Source: Oscillospiraceae bacterium
GTDB taxonomy: Bacteria > Bacillota > Clostridia > Oscillospirales > CAG-272
Assembly: GCA_022009675.1 (NCBI GenBank)
Contig: CP091718.1
Coordinates: forward strand, 1,488,001 to 1,552,000
Length of the DNA stretch: 64,000 bases
Direction: 5' to 3'
The position numbers were made by a program, and so were the translations under genes. The notes beneath the pieces are model-generated. The model did no database searches, was not told where the DNA came from, and saw only the letters and a program-made list of their open reading frames with translations. Positions 32,841 through 42,534 of the stretch are shown piece after piece (positions within the stretch are counted from its first letter, which is position 1; each line of letters begins with the position of its first letter).

Positions 32841-32989
32841 ACAAGAAGGAGTACATCAAATTGGAAGCTCGGATCGTTGCCTTGCCGATGAAGGAAAACA
32901 TTGCCGCCAGCGGCGTGCCGGTTCCTCCGGATATACCGGATCACGGAGATGTCTTTGTCGGCGACGACGACGTGTTTGAGAACGACTGA
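32837..32989 (+). CDS. 50-residue acidic small protein
   Basis: Starts MNKKEYIKLEARIVAL and continues PMKENIAASG, then Pro/Asp-rich sequence ending FEND. The pattern K-E-Y-I-K...V.L...ENI.ASG resembles short orphan proteins of gut Clostridia, whose function is not known. GAGGG lies 7 nt upstream and a strong terminator follows at 33007. Nearby nucleotidyltransferase-family genes are recurrent company for such peptides in my recollection; a modified-peptide role is speculation. Confidence 0.5.
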   Translation: MNKKEYIKLEARIVALPMKENIAASGVPVPPDIPDHGDVFVGDDDVFEND

Positions 32990-33006
32990 TTAGAACATGG
33001 CATAGG

Positions 33007-33049
33007 GGCGTAGTGGATATTCTGAAAGGGAATCCACTACGCCTTTTTT
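33007..33049 (+). terminator. Intrinsic terminator after the small protein
   Basis: GGCGTAGTGGAT (33007-33018) pairs with ATCCACTACGCC (33032-33043), followed by six T. Confidence 0.9.
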
Positions 33050-33092
33050 GTAACCGCAAATGCTGTTACCCCGTAAAAGCACCGCAAAACTC

Positions 33093-33121
33093 TTGACGGC
33101 TTGTCTGATTTATGGTATACT
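33093..33121 (+). promoter_or_regulatory. Sigma-A promoter of the HAD phosphatase gene
   Basis: TTGACG (33093-33098), a 17-nt spacer, TATACT (33116-33121). Confidence 0.8.
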
Positions 33122-33185
33122 GAAACACGGTTCGTGCACAAGGACATCCGAGAGGCGGAACCGGAAAAAGCGGGATATACATAAA

Positions 33186-33875
33186 ATGAAACAATCCTCC
33201 ATAAAACTGATTATTTTTGACCTGGACGGAACCACGGCGGATACCCTTGGCGGCATTACCGCAGCCATCAACCGCGCACTGACCGCCTGCGGCTTGCCCG
33301 GGCATACCGAGGAGGGCGTGCGCCGGTTCGTCAATTATGGCACGAGCCGGTTTGTCGCCGAGGCAGTGCCGGAGAAGCTCCGTCACGACGATGCGTTACT
33401 GGCACGCGTCACGGCGCTGTATCTGGACGCGTACCGTGATACCTATACCATGACGGAGGTCTATCCCGGTCTGCCGGCGGTGCTTGACCGGTTGGGACAG
33501 CGCACACTGCTTGCCATGAATTCCAATAAGCAGGACGAATTTGTCGGGCGACTGGCGGAACAGCTGTATGCACCCGGCACATTCATGGCGGCGGAAGGGT
33601 TCCGCACAGACCGTCCCGGCAAGCCCGATCCTGCCGCTGCACTGGACATCCTGCACCGGGCGTCGGTGTTGCTCGGATGCGCTGTTGCCCCCGATGCGTG
33701 CGTGTACGTCGGTGACAGCGACATTGATTACATGACAGCGTGCCGCGCCGGAATGCGCCCGCTCAGCGTCTCGTGGGGGTACCGCCCGTATGAATTCCTC
33801 CGGAGTCTCGGTGACCAGCCGATCGCCCGGACACCGGCGGAACTGGAACGGTTGCTGAACGATATGGGACTTTGA
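33186..33875 (+). CDS. HAD-superfamily phosphatase, phosphoglycolate phosphatase-like
   Basis: 229 residues, complete. HAD motif I is IIFDLDGTTADT (nucleophile and general-acid Asp), motif II is LLAMNSNK, the Lys is in RPGKPDP, and motif IV is YVGDSDIDYMTACRAG. The helical cap between motifs I and II marks subclass IA, as in Gph. The start at 33186 lacks a strong ribosome site (GAGGCGGAACC further upstream). Substrate cannot be read from sequence. Confidence 0.88.
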   Translation: MKQSSIKLIIFDLDGTTADTLGGITAAINRALTACGLPGHTEEGVRRFVNYGTSRFVAEAVPEKLRHDDALLARVTALYLDAYRDTYTMTEVYPGLPAVLDRLGQRTLLAMNSNKQDEFVGRLAEQLYAPGTFMAAEGFRTDRPGKPDPAAALDILHRASVLLGCAVAPDACVYVGDSDIDYMTACRAGMRPLSVSWGYRPYEFLRSLGDQPIARTPAELERLLNDMGL

Positions 33876-33919
33876 TTGCCGTACCAACAAACAGAAACAT
33901 ACAGAAAGGATAACCCATC

Positions 33920-35605
33920 ATGTACCAGGTAAAGATTGTATCTTCCCTCGAAAAAGCCTTCCTTGACAGTGACATCCGCACTTTTGAGCCGCTGACCTCT
34001 ATCCGGATGATGAAAAACCAGCGCCTGTCCTTTCAGCTGTTCTTCACACTGGACGCGAAGGACGATCCGTACCGTACCATGCCGGCGTTGACGGTCGAGG
34101 GCGCGTTCTCCGCCTGCACGACTGTGCGGACGGTGGAATTGGAGCCGGTCGTTTATCCCGCGCCCGCCGAGGTGCTGGCGGTGGATGCGAACTACCTGCG
34201 CGGCGAACCGGGGCTGTACCCGGACTGGCTGCGCCCGATGCATTACGGCGGTGCCGTATCGGTTCTGCGCGGACAGCTGCACGCAGTCTGGATTTGCCTT
34301 GATCCGCGCGACACGGTAGCCGCCGGGGTGTACCCCGTGACGGTGAGTCTTAAGGGCGGGGACGAGGTGCTGGCATCGGCAACGTTGACCGTTGAGGTGC
34401 TGGATGCCGACCTGCCCGAGCAGACGATGAAGGTCACGCAGTGGTTCCACTGCGACTGCCTTGCCAATTACTACGACTGTGAGCCGTGGTCGGAACGGCA
34501 TTGGCGCATCGTGGAGAATTTTGCCCGCACGGCAGTGGAGAACGGCATCAACCTGCTGCTGACGCCGCTCTTCACGCCTCCGCTGGATACGGCGGTCGGC
34601 GGCGAACGCACCACGGTGCAGCTGCTGGACGTGACGGTCACGAACGGGGCGTACAGCTTCTGCTTTGATAAGCTGGATCGCTGGATTGACATGTGCGACC
34701 GCGTGGGGGTGCGGTTCTTTGAAATCTCCCATCTGTTCACGCAGTGGGGCGCCGGGCACGCACCCAAGGTTATGGCAACCGTGGACGGCGAATACCGCCG
34801 TATCTTCGGCTGGGAGACCGATGCGACCGGAGAGGAGTATACCCGCTTCCTGCGCACGATGCTTCCTGCGTTCCTCGCGCATATGAAAGCACGGGGAGAC
34901 GACACCCGCTGCCTGTTCCATATTTCGGACGAGCCCTCCGGGGAACAGCTGGAGCAGTACAGCCGCTCCAAGGCTGTGGTCGCCGACCTGCTGGAAGGGT
35001 ACACCATCATGGACGCGCTGTCCAATTACGATTTCTACGAGCGCGGCGTTGTTGCGACGCCGATCCCCTCCAATGACCATATAGAGCCGTTCATCCGGGG
35101 CGGCGTGCCGGGGCTGTGGACGTACTACTGCTGCGGACAGTGCGTGGACGTCAGCAACCGTCTCCTTGCCATGCCGTCCTGGCGGAACCGTTCCATCGGG
35201 ATGCAGTTCTACAAGTACGACATCGCAGGTTTCCTGCAGTGGGGATATAATTTCTACAATAATATGCAGTCTGTGAACACGGTTGACCCGTACAGCGATG
35301 CCAGCGGTGAGTATTGGGTGCCGGCGGGCGACACCTTCTCGGTCTATCCGGCGCAGGACGGCACAGCGTATGAGTCCCTGCGGCTTGTCGTATTCCACGA
35401 GGCGCTGGAGGACGTGCGTGCCATGAAACTGTGCGAGTCCTTCTACGGAAAAGAGCGCGTGGTTTCCGAGATGGAGCAGGTCTTCGGCAGACCCATCACC
35501 TTCTCCACCTGTGCCGCTTCCGCTGCCGAGCTGCTGGCTGTCCGTGCCCGCGTGGACGAGCTGATCGCCGAGGCGGTCGGGAAGGGAAATGCTATAATCA
35601 AATAA
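33920..35605 (+). CDS. DUF4091 protein with glycoside-hydrolase-like fold
   Basis: 561 residues, unbroken, no signal peptide, preceded by AAAGGATAACCC. An N-terminal beta domain (1-180) leads into a TIM-barrel-like middle with the acid-rich motif HISDEPSGEQLEQY. The C-terminal part has the DUF4091 ending (PAQDGTAYESLRLVVFHEALEDVRAMKL). Such proteins occur in polysaccharide-use loci of gut bacteria and are suspected hydrolases. The pair with GH2 enzymes in this window fits a glycan diet. Activity is unproven. Confidence 0.78.
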   Translation: MYQVKIVSSLEKAFLDSDIRTFEPLTSIRMMKNQRLSFQLFFTLDAKDDPYRTMPALTVEGAFSACTTVRTVELEPVVYPAPAEVLAVDANYLRGEPGLYPDWLRPMHYGGAVSVLRGQLHAVWICLDPRDTVAAGVYPVTVSLKGGDEVLASATLTVEVLDADLPEQTMKVTQWFHCDCLANYYDCEPWSERHWRIVENFARTAVENGINLLLTPLFTPPLDTAVGGERTTVQLLDVTVTNGAYSFCFDKLDRWIDMCDRVGVRFFEISHLFTQWGAGHAPKVMATVDGEYRRIFGWETDATGEEYTRFLRTMLPAFLAHMKARGDDTRCLFHISDEPSGEQLEQYSRSKAVVADLLEGYTIMDALSNYDFYERGVVATPIPSNDHIEPFIRGGVPGLWTYYCCGQCVDVSNRLLAMPSWRNRSIGMQFYKYDIAGFLQWGYNFYNNMQSVNTVDPYSDASGEYWVPAGDTFSVYPAQDGTAYESLRLVVFHEALEDVRAMKLCESFYGKERVVSEMEQVFGRPITFSTCAASAAELLAVRARVDELIAEAVGKGNAIIK

Positions 35606-35740
35606 AACGGAAAGCGGGAACTTTTATGCGCTATTTCAGAAGCCGCACAGGCAGGCAGAGAAGCCGGTCGTGCAGCATAATAGCGGTTGAACCAATGATA
35701 TAGCAGCGGATTATCGGACACCCGAAGTACGCAGTAGCCA

Positions 35741-35770
35741 CAGGGAGCGGCATTTGCCGCTCCCTGTTTT
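35741..35770 (+). terminator. Intrinsic terminator
   Basis: CAGGGAGCGGCA (35741-35752) pairs with TGCCGCTCCCTG (35755-35766), followed by TTTT. Confidence 0.85.
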
Positions 35771-35957
35771 GGGTACTCCATAATCCGTTGTCCATGCCGT
35801 TGAGAGCTGTTGAATGCCGCCCGCCGGGGCGGCGCTCCTTGGCAACTGACGGGCATGGGGCGGTTGCCGGCTTTTTCATAATTGCCAAGATTGACTGCTG
35901 TTCGGGCGGTTGGTGCGGTTCTCAAATCATTTTTTCGCTGAATACGCTGAATACGGA

Positions 35958-35986
35958 TTGACAAAAGTATGATTTCGTGGTAGAAT
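35958..35986 (+). promoter_or_regulatory. Sigma-A promoter of the exopolysaccharide operon
   Basis: TTGACA (35958-35963), a 17-nt spacer, TAGAAT (35981-35986). It is the only strong promoter I see before the whole eps gene run. Confidence 0.8.
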
Positions 35987-36073
35987 ATATCGGAGTAAAA
36001 TGTCGATGTCCTGTCCTGCCGCAGAAATGCGGCGGACGTTGAATCGGAAAACAAAAACACAGGAGAGAGACGA

Positions 36074-37252
36074 ATGGAAAAACAACAGAAACCACGAGAC
36101 GTCGTCGGGCAAGGACGAAACCGTCCGGTATGTTCTCTCGGCGGATGAACTGCAGGGGAGCATTCGGCGGGCGCTTGATGAGGGCGGGGAGCGCGCCGGG
36201 CGGCGTGACCGCACCGAAAACGGCGACCGGTTCGGCGCGGACGATCGCGCTGATCGGAACGGGACGGCAGGCACGCAGTCGCGCTGGCAGTCCGGCTTCA
36301 CCGGGGAGGGGGAGTATGTCATTGACCTGAAAATGGCTATGACGGCGCTTGCCAAACGGTGGTGGATCATTCTGCTGGCTACACTGATCGGCGGTCTGGT
36401 CATGCTTGGCTATGCCCGCTATAACTATTCGCCGCAGTACCGTGCTACCATAAAGCTGTATGTCACCAACAACACGACCGCCGGCAACGTGACGGTCATT
36501 TCCACGTCGGATATCGTGGCGGCGCAAACGCTTATCCCGACCTATAACGAGATACTTCTGACGCGTGATTTTTCTCGACAAGAGCAACGGCGGCGTCATT
36601 GAGAAGTACAAGGCGGCTACCGGCAAGGATATCACCTTCGCCCAGCTGTCGGATATGCTGGTCAGCGGCGCTGTGCCGGACACGCAGATCTACTACGTGA
36701 CTGTCACGAGCGGCGACCCGGATCAGGCGATGAAGCTGGCGAATATAATATACGACGAACTGCCCCGCAAGCTGCAGGAAAAAGGTGCAGGGTTCCTCTG
36801 TCGAGCAGATCGATAAGGCTGCCTCGGCTGTGCTTGTGACGCCCAATTTCGGAAGCAAGGTTCTGATCGGTGCGCTGATCGGACTGGTTCTGTCTGCCGG
36901 ATATGCAATCCTGGTCGGCTGTGTACTGAACGATAAGCTGGAGAGTGCCGCATGGCTGTCCAGCGCGTTCCCGTCTGTGCCGGTGCTGGCACAGATTCCG
37001 GACACGCAGCGCGGAAGCAGTCGGAACGACTACGACGGCTACGGGTATGACTATGGGTATGGCTACGGGTATGGGTACGGATACGGATACGAGCAGGCAC
37101 CGCGCCCCGCCCATCACGCAAAATCCAAGAGCCACAAAGAGGATGAAGCCGATACGACCGGCAAAGCCGATACGACCGGCAATACGGATGCCGTCACGAA
37201 GGATACCACCGGGACGGACGGCGCAGATGCCTCCGGACGGAAAGGAGAATGA
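36074..37252 (+). CDS. Wzz/CpsC-type chain-length regulator with Tyr-Gly tail, frameshifts
   Basis: Membrane adaptor that controls polymer length and activates the partner BY-kinase. ATG 36074 follows AGGAGAGAGACG. Shifts lie near 36080 (A run), 36570 and 36785. The Wzz domain starts with EYVIDLKMAMTALAKRWWII and helix 1 (about 105-125), then a loop with YKAATGKDITFAQLSDML, then helix 2 (VLIGALIGLVLSAGYAILVG). The cytoplasmic tail is unusual: a run of Tyr-Gly repeats at about 37038-37095, then KADTTG-type repeats. In Gram-positive systems this protein and the kinase are separate, as here. Confidence 0.85.
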
Positions 37253-37254
37253 GC

Positions 37255-38066
37255 ATGAGCCGTAGCAAACAGACTGACGAGAAGAAGCAGGCGAGGAAAG
37301 CGGTGGGAGAGCGGAGATCCCCCTTCGCCAGCGGCATGGACTTCGAGACGAGCGAGGCATACAACGTCCTCCGTACCAACATCATCCTGTCCCTGCCCCA
37401 CAAGCGGCGGGGCAATATCGTGGGAACTACTTCCTCCGCTCCCCACGAGGGAAAATCCTATACATCGGTCAACCTGAGCTATGCGTTGGCAAAGAACGGC
37501 TCCCGCACCCTGCTGGTGTCCGCCGATATGCGTAAGCCCACGGTGGAGGGGGTACTATGAGGTTCCCCTGTCGCCGGGACTGTCCAATCTGCTGGTCGGA
37601 AGCGTCCCGCAGGACAGCCTGATGGAAGTGATCCGCCCCCTGCCGGAATACAGTGAGAACCTGTTTCTCCTGCCTGCCGGGGACATTCCCCCCAACCCGT
37701 CCGAGCTGCTCGGCTCGCAGAATATGGGGGATCTGCTGCGGAAGCTGGCGACCTTGTTTGACTTCATCATCGTGGACCTGCCTCCTGTCACGACGGTGGT
37801 GGATCCCGTGGCGGTTTCGCCCAATCTGGACGGAATGCTGGTCGTGGTCAACCATGCGTACACGCGGCGCCAGACGCTGATTCAGGCGCTCAAGCAGCTG
37901 CGGTTCAGCGGCGTCCGGATTCTGGGCTTTGTGTACAACGGCTACAGCCGGCACGGCAGCGGAAAAACGTAAGAGCTACAGCTACAAGGGGTATGACTAC
38001 AAGAGTTACGATACCGGCAGCTACGATCCGAAGAACCGGGGGGACAGAGTCGGCAAGGCGGAGTAA
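37255..38066 (+). CDS. CpsD-type bacterial tyrosine kinase, frameshifts
   Basis: Autophosphorylating BY-kinase of capsule/EPS control. Walker A is SSAPHEGKSYTS, Walker A' is LLVSADMRKP and Walker B is FIIVDLPPV. A shift near 37553 splits the gene within the loop after Walker A'. A second in the A run near 37965 hides the tail. The corrected tail reads KSYSYKGYDYKSYDTGSYDP, the Tyr cluster that such kinases phosphorylate. It begins 3 nt after the chain-length regulator. The PHP phosphatase at 38977 is its expected antagonist. Confidence 0.88.
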
Positions 38067-38120
38067 AACAGCACCGGACGGAAAGCCGCAACGGAATGCC
38101 ACAGAAAGGGGACTTGCAGG

Positions 38121-38980
38121 ATGGGTAACAGAAGCAACAGACAGAGACGGAAGATTCTGAAGGGCGTCGGGTATGCTGTCGTCGGGGTGACGGCGGGCAT
38201 CCTGCTTGCCCTGCTGATTCGGGGAACGCGCAAGCCGTCTGACAGTGTCCATACCGGAAGTGAGGGCAGGATAGGCGACGTCTGGATCGGCGATGCCTGC
38301 TACGAGAAGCGCCGCGACCTGAAAAAAATATCCTCTTTATTGCCGTGGAAAATGACGGTGACTCGCGGGGAATCCACTCGCTTGCCGTGCATCCCCAGGC
38401 GGCGTACCTCGCCATTCTGTCCATAGACGAGGCGAGGGGCACATACTTCCTCACGACACTGGACACCCGCCTGCACACTGCTGTGGAACCGGTCAATGAG
38501 TTCGGCGAGGTGGAGGAGAATGCCCAGACGCCGATTGCGGACGCCAACCTCGGTCTTGCCCAGGCGTTCGGCGACGGCGGGCGCCGCAGTTGTATGAATA
38601 CGACGCGGACGGTGGAGAAGCTGCTGAATGTCATCATCACCAATCAGGTGTGCATACGGCTGTCGGACACGACGGAGAAGCCGCTGTTCCTGACGGATCC
38701 GCGGGGACAGCTGCAGGAAATCAACCGCAGTGTTCAAGAACTGATGGATGCCAATATTCAGAAGAGCTTTGCTGTTGCCATGAGCGAGTCGTGCGTGTAT
38801 ACGGACTTCCGCGACAAAGGCTCCTTTGAGCGCATTCTGAATCAGGTGCTCACGTACACGTCCGCCGGAAGCTACGAGCTGGAGGCTTCGTCCACGGCGG
38901 AGGACGCGACCCGCCTTGCGATCCGACTGTTTCTGACCGAATTGCCGAATCCCGTGACACGAAAGGAAGGCACGCCATGA
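38121..38980 (+). CDS. LCP-like (LytR-CpsA-Psr related) membrane protein, divergent, one frameshift
   Basis: About 285 residues. One N-terminal helix (VGYAVVGVTAGILLALLI) anchors an outside domain. After a shift near 38330 (A run, LKKI to ILFIAVEND) the sequence AAYLAILSIDEARGTYFLTTLDTR matches the LCP core LxSIxxxxxxxxLxSIPRDT in layout. The usual PRDT is replaced by TLDTR. LCP enzymes transfer finished polymers to the cell wall; this one may have changed active-site residues. Position after the kinase gene supports an LCP role. Confidence 0.55.
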
Positions 38981-39727
38981 ACGGCGGGCGCGGTATCCTG
39001 CCTGCCTTCGGGCTGGTAGACGTTCACAGCCACATTCTGCCGGGGGATGGATGACGTTGCACGCGATGTTGCGGAGTCGGTCGATCTGCTGAGACTGTCG
39101 TATCGGCAGGATGTGCGGCATATGTGGGCGACACCGCATTTTTACCCGCAGAAGGAAAACCCGAATGATTTCCTGCGCCGTCGTGAGCGGGCGATCCGCC
39201 GCCTGCAGGACAGTTGGGAGCGGGACTGTATGCCGCGCGTGTACGCCGCGGCGGAGGTCGCGTACTTCTACGGTTTGGGGCGTTCCCCCCACGCGGGTTA
39301 CCTGTGCCTGGAGGGGACACCGTACATACTGGTGGAGATGCCGGAGGACGAGTGGTCGCCTGATACGGTGGAGGATCTTCTCCTCCTGCGCTTTTTCCAG
39401 GGACTGCGTCCGATCATTGTGCACGTAGAGCGCTGTCTCCCCATGCAGAACCGCCGCACGGTCAAGCGGTTGGCGGATGAAGGGGTGCTGTTCCAGTGTA
39501 ACGCGGCGTTTCTTGCCAGCTATGAGACCTGCAAGCGGCAGATAAAGACGTTGTTCCGGAATGACCGGATGGACCTTATCGGCAGTGACTGCCACAATAT
39601 GCGGACGCGAAAGCCGAACATCGGCGTCGCCCTGCGCACGCTGAGCGAGGTCATTGACACGGAAAAACTCCGCACGGTACTGCGGCGGGCGGCGGATATC
39701 ACACGTGCCGCCACGCCCTGCTGCTGA
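38977..39727 (+). CDS. CpsB/Wzb-type PHP-domain protein tyrosine phosphatase, one frameshift
   Basis: Manganese-dependent phosphatase of the PHP fold that removes phosphate from the BY-kinase tail. Metal ligands appear in VDVHSHILPG, ATPHFYP, IIVHVER and LIGSDCHN. A shift at about 39045 (GGGGG for GGGG) breaks LPG from MDD, the normal continuation. Its ATG overlaps the previous stop. The set of regulator, kinase and phosphatase is thus complete. Confidence 0.88.
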
Positions 39728-39822
39728 GTGCGGCGACTAAAAGTACAGAAGACAGAAGACCAAAGATATAGTACGAATCGGAAAGGATGTCCGGATGGCG
39801 ATCCGGATCGGGTACCTGTATT

Positions 39823-41072
39823 ATGAGCGAAGCGAGGAAATCGCAGAAGCCGGAGCCATTTGAGAAGAAAGTCTGGCTTTCCTCCCCGACTATGCACGGG
39901 GAGGAAATGGACTATGTCCGGGAGGCGTATGATGCCAACTGGATGTCTACGGTGGGCGCAAACATCGACGCAATTGAGGAGAAATTCGCCGCACGCATCG
40001 GAGTCGGCTACGGGGTGGCGCTTTCCTCCGGAACGGCGGCGCTGCATCTGGCGGTCAAACTGGCGGGTGTGCGTCCGGGCGAGCGGGTATTCTGCTCGGA
40101 CGTGACGTTTTTCGGCGACTGCGAATCCCATTGTGTATGAGGGAGGCGTCCCCGTTTTCATTGATTCCGAACGGGAGAGTTGGAACATGGATCCGGCGGC
40201 ACTGGAAAAGGCGTTTGAGCTGTATCCCGGCGTTCGCGTCGTGATGGTGGCGAACCTGTACGGAACCCCCGGGCATCTGGACGAGATCCGCGCTATCTGT
40301 GACAGGCACGGAGCCATCCTGATCGAGGATGCCGCCGAATCGCTGGGGGCGTCCCTCGGCGGCAGGATGGCGGGCAGTTTCGGGCACTACAATGTAATCA
40401 GCTTCAACGGGAACAAGATCATCACCGGTTCCTGCGGCGGTATGCTCCTGACAGATGACAGGTTTGCCGCCGAGAAGGTGCGCAAATGGTCCACGCAGTC
40501 CCGCGAGGCGGCACCGTGGTACCAGCACGAGGAGTTGGGCTACAACTATCGCATGAGTAACGTGGTCGCCGGTATCATCCGGGGGCAGGAGAAGCACCTG
40601 GAGGAGCATATCGCACAGAAGCGCGCGATATGGGAGCGCTACCGGGAGGGCTTCCGTGACCTGCCCGTGACCATGAATCCCCATTTGCCGGACAGTGAGC
40701 CGAACTGCTGGTTGTCCTGCCTGCTGGTGAACGAGGAAGCCATGTGCCGGCAGGTACGGAGCGACCGGGAGGCGCTGTACATCCGGGAGCCGGGTAAGAC
40801 CTGCCCGACCGAGATTCTGGAGACGCTGGCGGCGTGCAACGCCGAGGGGCGGCCCATCTGGAAGCCCATGCACATGCAGCCGTTCTTTTTCCGCCAATCC
40901 CTTCGTCACGCGCGAGGGCAATGCCCGCGCGACAACCAACGCATACAGATCCGGCGGTGTTGCCGATGTCGGCTCCGACCTCTTCCGTCGCGGGCTGTGC
41001 CTGCCGAGCGACAACAAGATGACCCCCGACGTGCAGGATCGGGTGATCGGGATCGTGCGGAGCTGCTTCTGA
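39823..41072 (+). CDS. DegT/DnrJ/EryC1-family sugar aminotransferase, frameshifts
   Basis: PLP enzyme that places an amino group on a 4-keto nucleotide sugar. It has the DegT start VWLSSPTMHGEEMDYV, the SSGTAALHLA segment, EDAAESLGAS, and the Schiff-base Lys in SFNGNKIITG. Breaks lie near 40125 and 40900; the rejoined end reads LFRRGLCLPSDNKMTPD. It resembles EpsN/PglE, which makes UDP-4-amino-sugar precursors of bacillosamine. The start at 39823 is uncertain because the better ribosome site lies before an ATG at 39787 in the same frame. Confidence 0.85.
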
Positions 41073-41076
41073 TCCG

Positions 41077-41752
41077 ATGCATATGTACGCACGGTTCTGG
41101 AAAAGGCTGCTGGATTTTCTCCTGGCGCTGACGGCGTTGCTGGTTCTGTCGCCGCTTCTTCTGCTGCTGACGGTGGCGGGCGCTGTGGCGATGCGGGGAA
41201 ATCCGTTCTTTGCCCAGCCGCGTCCCGGACGGGGGAGCGCATTTTTTTCGCCTGATAAAATTCCGCACCATGTCCGATCGGCGCGACGCATCGGGGGCGC
41301 TTCTCCCGGACGGGGAGCGACTGAACGGATACGGCAGATTCCTGCGGAAAACCTCCCTTGATGAACTGCCGGAGCTGTTCAATATTCTTGTCGGACAGAT
41401 GGCGCTGGTGGGACCTCGCCCGCTGTTGACGGCTTACCTGCCGCTGTACAGCGAGGAGCAGCACCATCGCCACGATGTGCGCCCCGGTCTGACCGGCTAC
41501 GCGCAGGTTCACGGGCGCAACGCTGTCCCATGGGAGGAGCGGTTCCGGATGGATGTCTGGTACACGCAGAACATAACTTTCCGGCTGGACTGCCGGATTT
41601 TGCTGGATACGGTGCGGGTGGTTTTCCGACATGACGGGATCGGAAGCGGCACATCGGAAACCATGGAGCCGTTCACCGGAAACCGGACGGCGGCAGTTGA
41701 AGTGGGAGCTGAAAAGGAGGAGTCCGCACAGTGGGCACAAGGCAAAGACTGA
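41077..41752 (+). CDS. Undecaprenyl-phosphate phosphosugar transferase, PglC/EpsL type, one frameshift
   Basis: Monotopic initiating transferase that moves a phospho-sugar from UDP to the lipid carrier. The N-terminal hydrophobic hairpin (LLDFLLALTALLVLSPLLLLL) is followed, after a T-run shift near 41247, by LIKFRTM, the catalytic DE pair in LDELPELFNIL, GPRPLL and RPGLTGYAQVHGRN. These are the classic motifs of the PglC/WcaJ family. It lies between an EpsN-like aminotransferase and an EpsM-like acetyltransferase, the same trio as in Bacillus subtilis eps. Confidence 0.9.
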
Positions 41753-42377
41753 TTCTTCTCGGTGCGGGCGGACAGGGACGTGTAGTCGCGGATATCGCCC
41801 TGCATACGGGACTCTACAGTGAAATCGGATTTCTGGACGATGACCTAGGGGTGGCGGATACCGGATTGCCGTTTCCGTTGCTGGGCAGTTTTTCCGAGTA
41901 CGGCAAATGGCTTGGTGAGGCGGATTTTGCGGTTGCGATCGGGAACAACGCTGTCCGTGAGGCGTTGCAGGATCGGCTGACCGCCGCCGGTGCATCGCTG
42001 GCGACGCTGATCCATCCCCGCGCGTTTGTAGCGAGCCGCGTGACGCTGGGGGGGCGGGCAGTGTGGTGATGGCGGGCGCGGTAATCAATGTTGACGCGGT
42101 CATCGGGCGCGGCGTCATTGTCAACACCTGCGCATCGGTGGATCATGACTGTCGGATCGGGGATTTCTGCCATGTGAGCGTCGGCGCGCGTCTTGCCGGA
42201 GCGGTTCGTGTGGGCGACCGGAGCACGTTGGGCGTGGGTGCCGTCGTGCGGAACAATACCGATATCTGCGCGGACTGCATGGTCGGTGCGGGAGCGGCGG
42301 TGGTCAGCCCGCTGACGGAACCGGGCGTGTATGTCGGTGTGCCGGCACGGCGACTGTATCCGGATGGAGCGAACTGA
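41731..42377 (+). CDS. PglD/EpsM-type sugar O/N-acetyltransferase, one frameshift
   Basis: About 215 residues from GTG at 41731 (AAAAGGAGG upstream). The N-terminal nucleotide-sugar binding part has LILLGAGGQGRVVADI. The C-terminal left-handed beta-helix has hexapeptide repeats (INVDAVIGRGVIVNTCASVDHDC). The H of SVDHDC is the catalytic His of PglD-like enzymes. The break near 42055 sits in a run of seven G. It completes the aminotransferase/acetyltransferase/phosphosugar transferase set. Confidence 0.88.
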
Positions 42378-42392
42378 GCTTCGATAAAGATT

Positions 42393-42464
42393 GGGGGAAC
42401 CTCTTGCCGCTCGCGTAGTATGCAGAGGTTCCCTTCAGGGATAATTGCCGCCGGCGCGGCGGCA
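42393..42464 (+). other. Two stable hairpins inside the exopolysaccharide operon
   Basis: GGGAACCTCT pairs with AGAGGTTCCC (about 42393-42433). ATTGCCGCCG pairs with CGGCGGCAAT (42442-42464). Neither is followed by a T run, so they look like processing or stability elements rather than terminators. Confidence 0.5.
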
Positions 42465-42534
42465 ATTTGCGCAAAGAGAACACTGCCGCTTCAGGCGGCG
42501 GGCAGGACACGGACTGAAACGGGAAGGGAAACGT

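Larger units (their letters stand above)
35606..36073. other. Intergenic region before the exopolysaccharide operon
   Basis: No convincing gene. It holds a strong terminator-like hairpin at 35741-35770, further GC-rich potential stems between 35800 and 35880 (GGCAAC...GTTGCC followed by a T run), and the promoter at 35958. A leader RNA or small RNA is possible but nothing known was recognised. Confidence 0.5.

Noticed and set aside
33728..35398. 556-codon minus-strand open frame
   Set aside because: Antisense shadow of the DUF4091 gene, which is intact and has a good ribosome site.
35443..36060. 205-codon minus-strand frame over the EPS upstream region
   Set aside because: It covers a terminator hairpin and the end of the DUF4091 gene in antisense, and shows no protein-like pattern.
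40055..42127. 690-codon minus-strand open frame
   Set aside because: Antisense to three EPS genes with clear enzyme motifs on the plus strand.
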